Shown here one piece after another: positions 42,326-42,819 of a stretch of 42,819 nucleotides of DNA. The DNA is taken from NCBI GenBank assembly GCA_015680685.1, contig MNCI01033529.1, positions 277,236-320,054 on the forward strand, written 5' to 3'. The notes beneath the pieces are model-generated. The model saw nothing but the letters and a program-made list of their open reading frames with translations, was not told where the DNA came from and did not search any database. Position numbers and translations under genes: made by a program. This DNA comes from Gnetum montanum (Eukaryota > Streptophyta > Gnetopsida > Gnetales > Gnetaceae). Every line of letters starts with the position of its first letter. Within the stretch, counting starts at the first letter, position 1.

Positions 42326-42730
42326 GGCTTTTTTGGCGAGTTTATCGCCTTCGACCGGGTTACCTAGTCCATGGAGCGCATGGGCTTCGCCCGGTTTTGC
42401 GTTTGGCGTCGGATGACGGAGAAGGACCTCATTCGTGAGGTGGTTTTGGAACTCCCCGAGGGGAACGAGAAACTAGAGGTGGAGTTCGAGAACCTAGAGG
42501 CGACGGCAGAACCCAAACGTGGTCCTGCGCTCCAGGGAAACCCCCCGTTTGGGTGTGCGCGCTGCAGCAAACTTGGCCACCAGGTAACAACCTGTCACGT
42601 GCAGGGGCCGTGGCCGCCGAAGCCAAAAGCCCAAGCCAGACAACGTTTCGAGGGGGGTGCTTGGGTCACCATGGGCCGCAAGGGCCAGATGCACCTGGGC
42701 CCCAACACACTGCCCCCTAGAGCCCCCTAG
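42326..42730 (+). pseudogene. L1 ORF1 fragment, copy D, opposite strand, CpG-rich
   Basis: Plus-strand translation from 42326 gives GFFGEFIAFDRV, then a stop. It reopens with ERMGFARFCVWRRMTEKDL, REVVLELPEGNEKLEVEFE and the knuckle CARCSKLGHQVTTC, then a Pro-rich tail ending at 42730. It is a close relative of the copy C ORF1 but GC-rich with many CpG, hence younger or less methylation-decayed. It begins abruptly in the middle of the domain. The product would bind LINE RNA. The rest of the element lies beyond the window. Confidence 0.75.
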
Positions 42731-42819
42731 AAGCACACCCCCCAAAGACCCCCCCAAAAAATGCCTCCCAGAGCCCCCTCTCAAAGATGCCCCCCACGGC
42801 CCCCCTCCCCCACCCCCCC
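42730..42819. other. C-rich low-complexity tract at the window edge
   Basis: After the ORF1 stop the sequence degenerates into C-runs with CCCCCCTAGA/CCAGAGCCCC-type repeats and ends in C8. It resembles the anomalous patches at 28100 and 39018 and may mark a contig end. Confidence 0.5.

Overview
The window is nuclear DNA from a plant with a large, repeat-rich genome. The evidence is a plant-type AAR2 gene with very long introns, together with plant-type L1 LINEs (DUF4283/zinc-knuckle ORF1), RTE LINEs and Athila-like Ty3/gypsy LTR elements. A gymnosperm or another giant-genome plant fits best, but the species cannot be fixed from the sequence. Most long ORFs here are remnants of retrotransposons on the minus strand.

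Layout. (1) 1-10287: two LTR retrotransposons of one family (LTR termini TGATGAG...CTCATCA, tRNA-Asp-like primer site), both on the minus strand. Both were inserted into an older LINE reverse-transcriptase relic. The first (cut by the left window edge) carries only gag. The second (3522-10282) is complete with a 5-bp target duplication ATGAT, and carries gag and an aspartic protease but no visible reverse transcriptase or integrase. (2) 10288-11515: a repeat shared with intron 4, then the probable promoter region of the host gene. (3) 11516-34752 and beyond: the one host gene, AAR2 (U5 snRNP assembly factor), plus strand. Five exons join in frame into about 150 residues with canonical GT-AG borders; the 3' exons lie outside the window. 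(4) Intron 2 holds a tandem duplication, an L1 ORF1 relic and an RTE relic. (5) Intron 4 (16.5 kb) holds a nested cluster. A ~95-bp tandem repeat was hit by a full-length-size RTE LINE (12-bp target duplication), which was in turn hit by a 5'-truncated L1 (11-bp duplication plus T-run). A second L1 entered a neighbouring repeat unit. A solo LTR with a perfect 5-bp duplication and other relics follow. (6) Intron 5, or downstream of the last visible exon, holds a nearly full-length L1 (36582-42319, minus) that meets a younger, GC-rich L1 ORF1 copy in the opposite orientation at the right edge.

How it fits together: AAR2 is expected to be transcribed rightward through all these insertions. Almost every intronic retroelement is antisense to it, as expected if sense copies with their own polyadenylation signals are selected against. 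The most novel-looking signal is in the L1 family. Its ORF2 continues past the usual C-terminal zinc-finger domain into a conserved block seen in all three copies, then a coiled coil, and in two copies a further conserved C-terminal domain.
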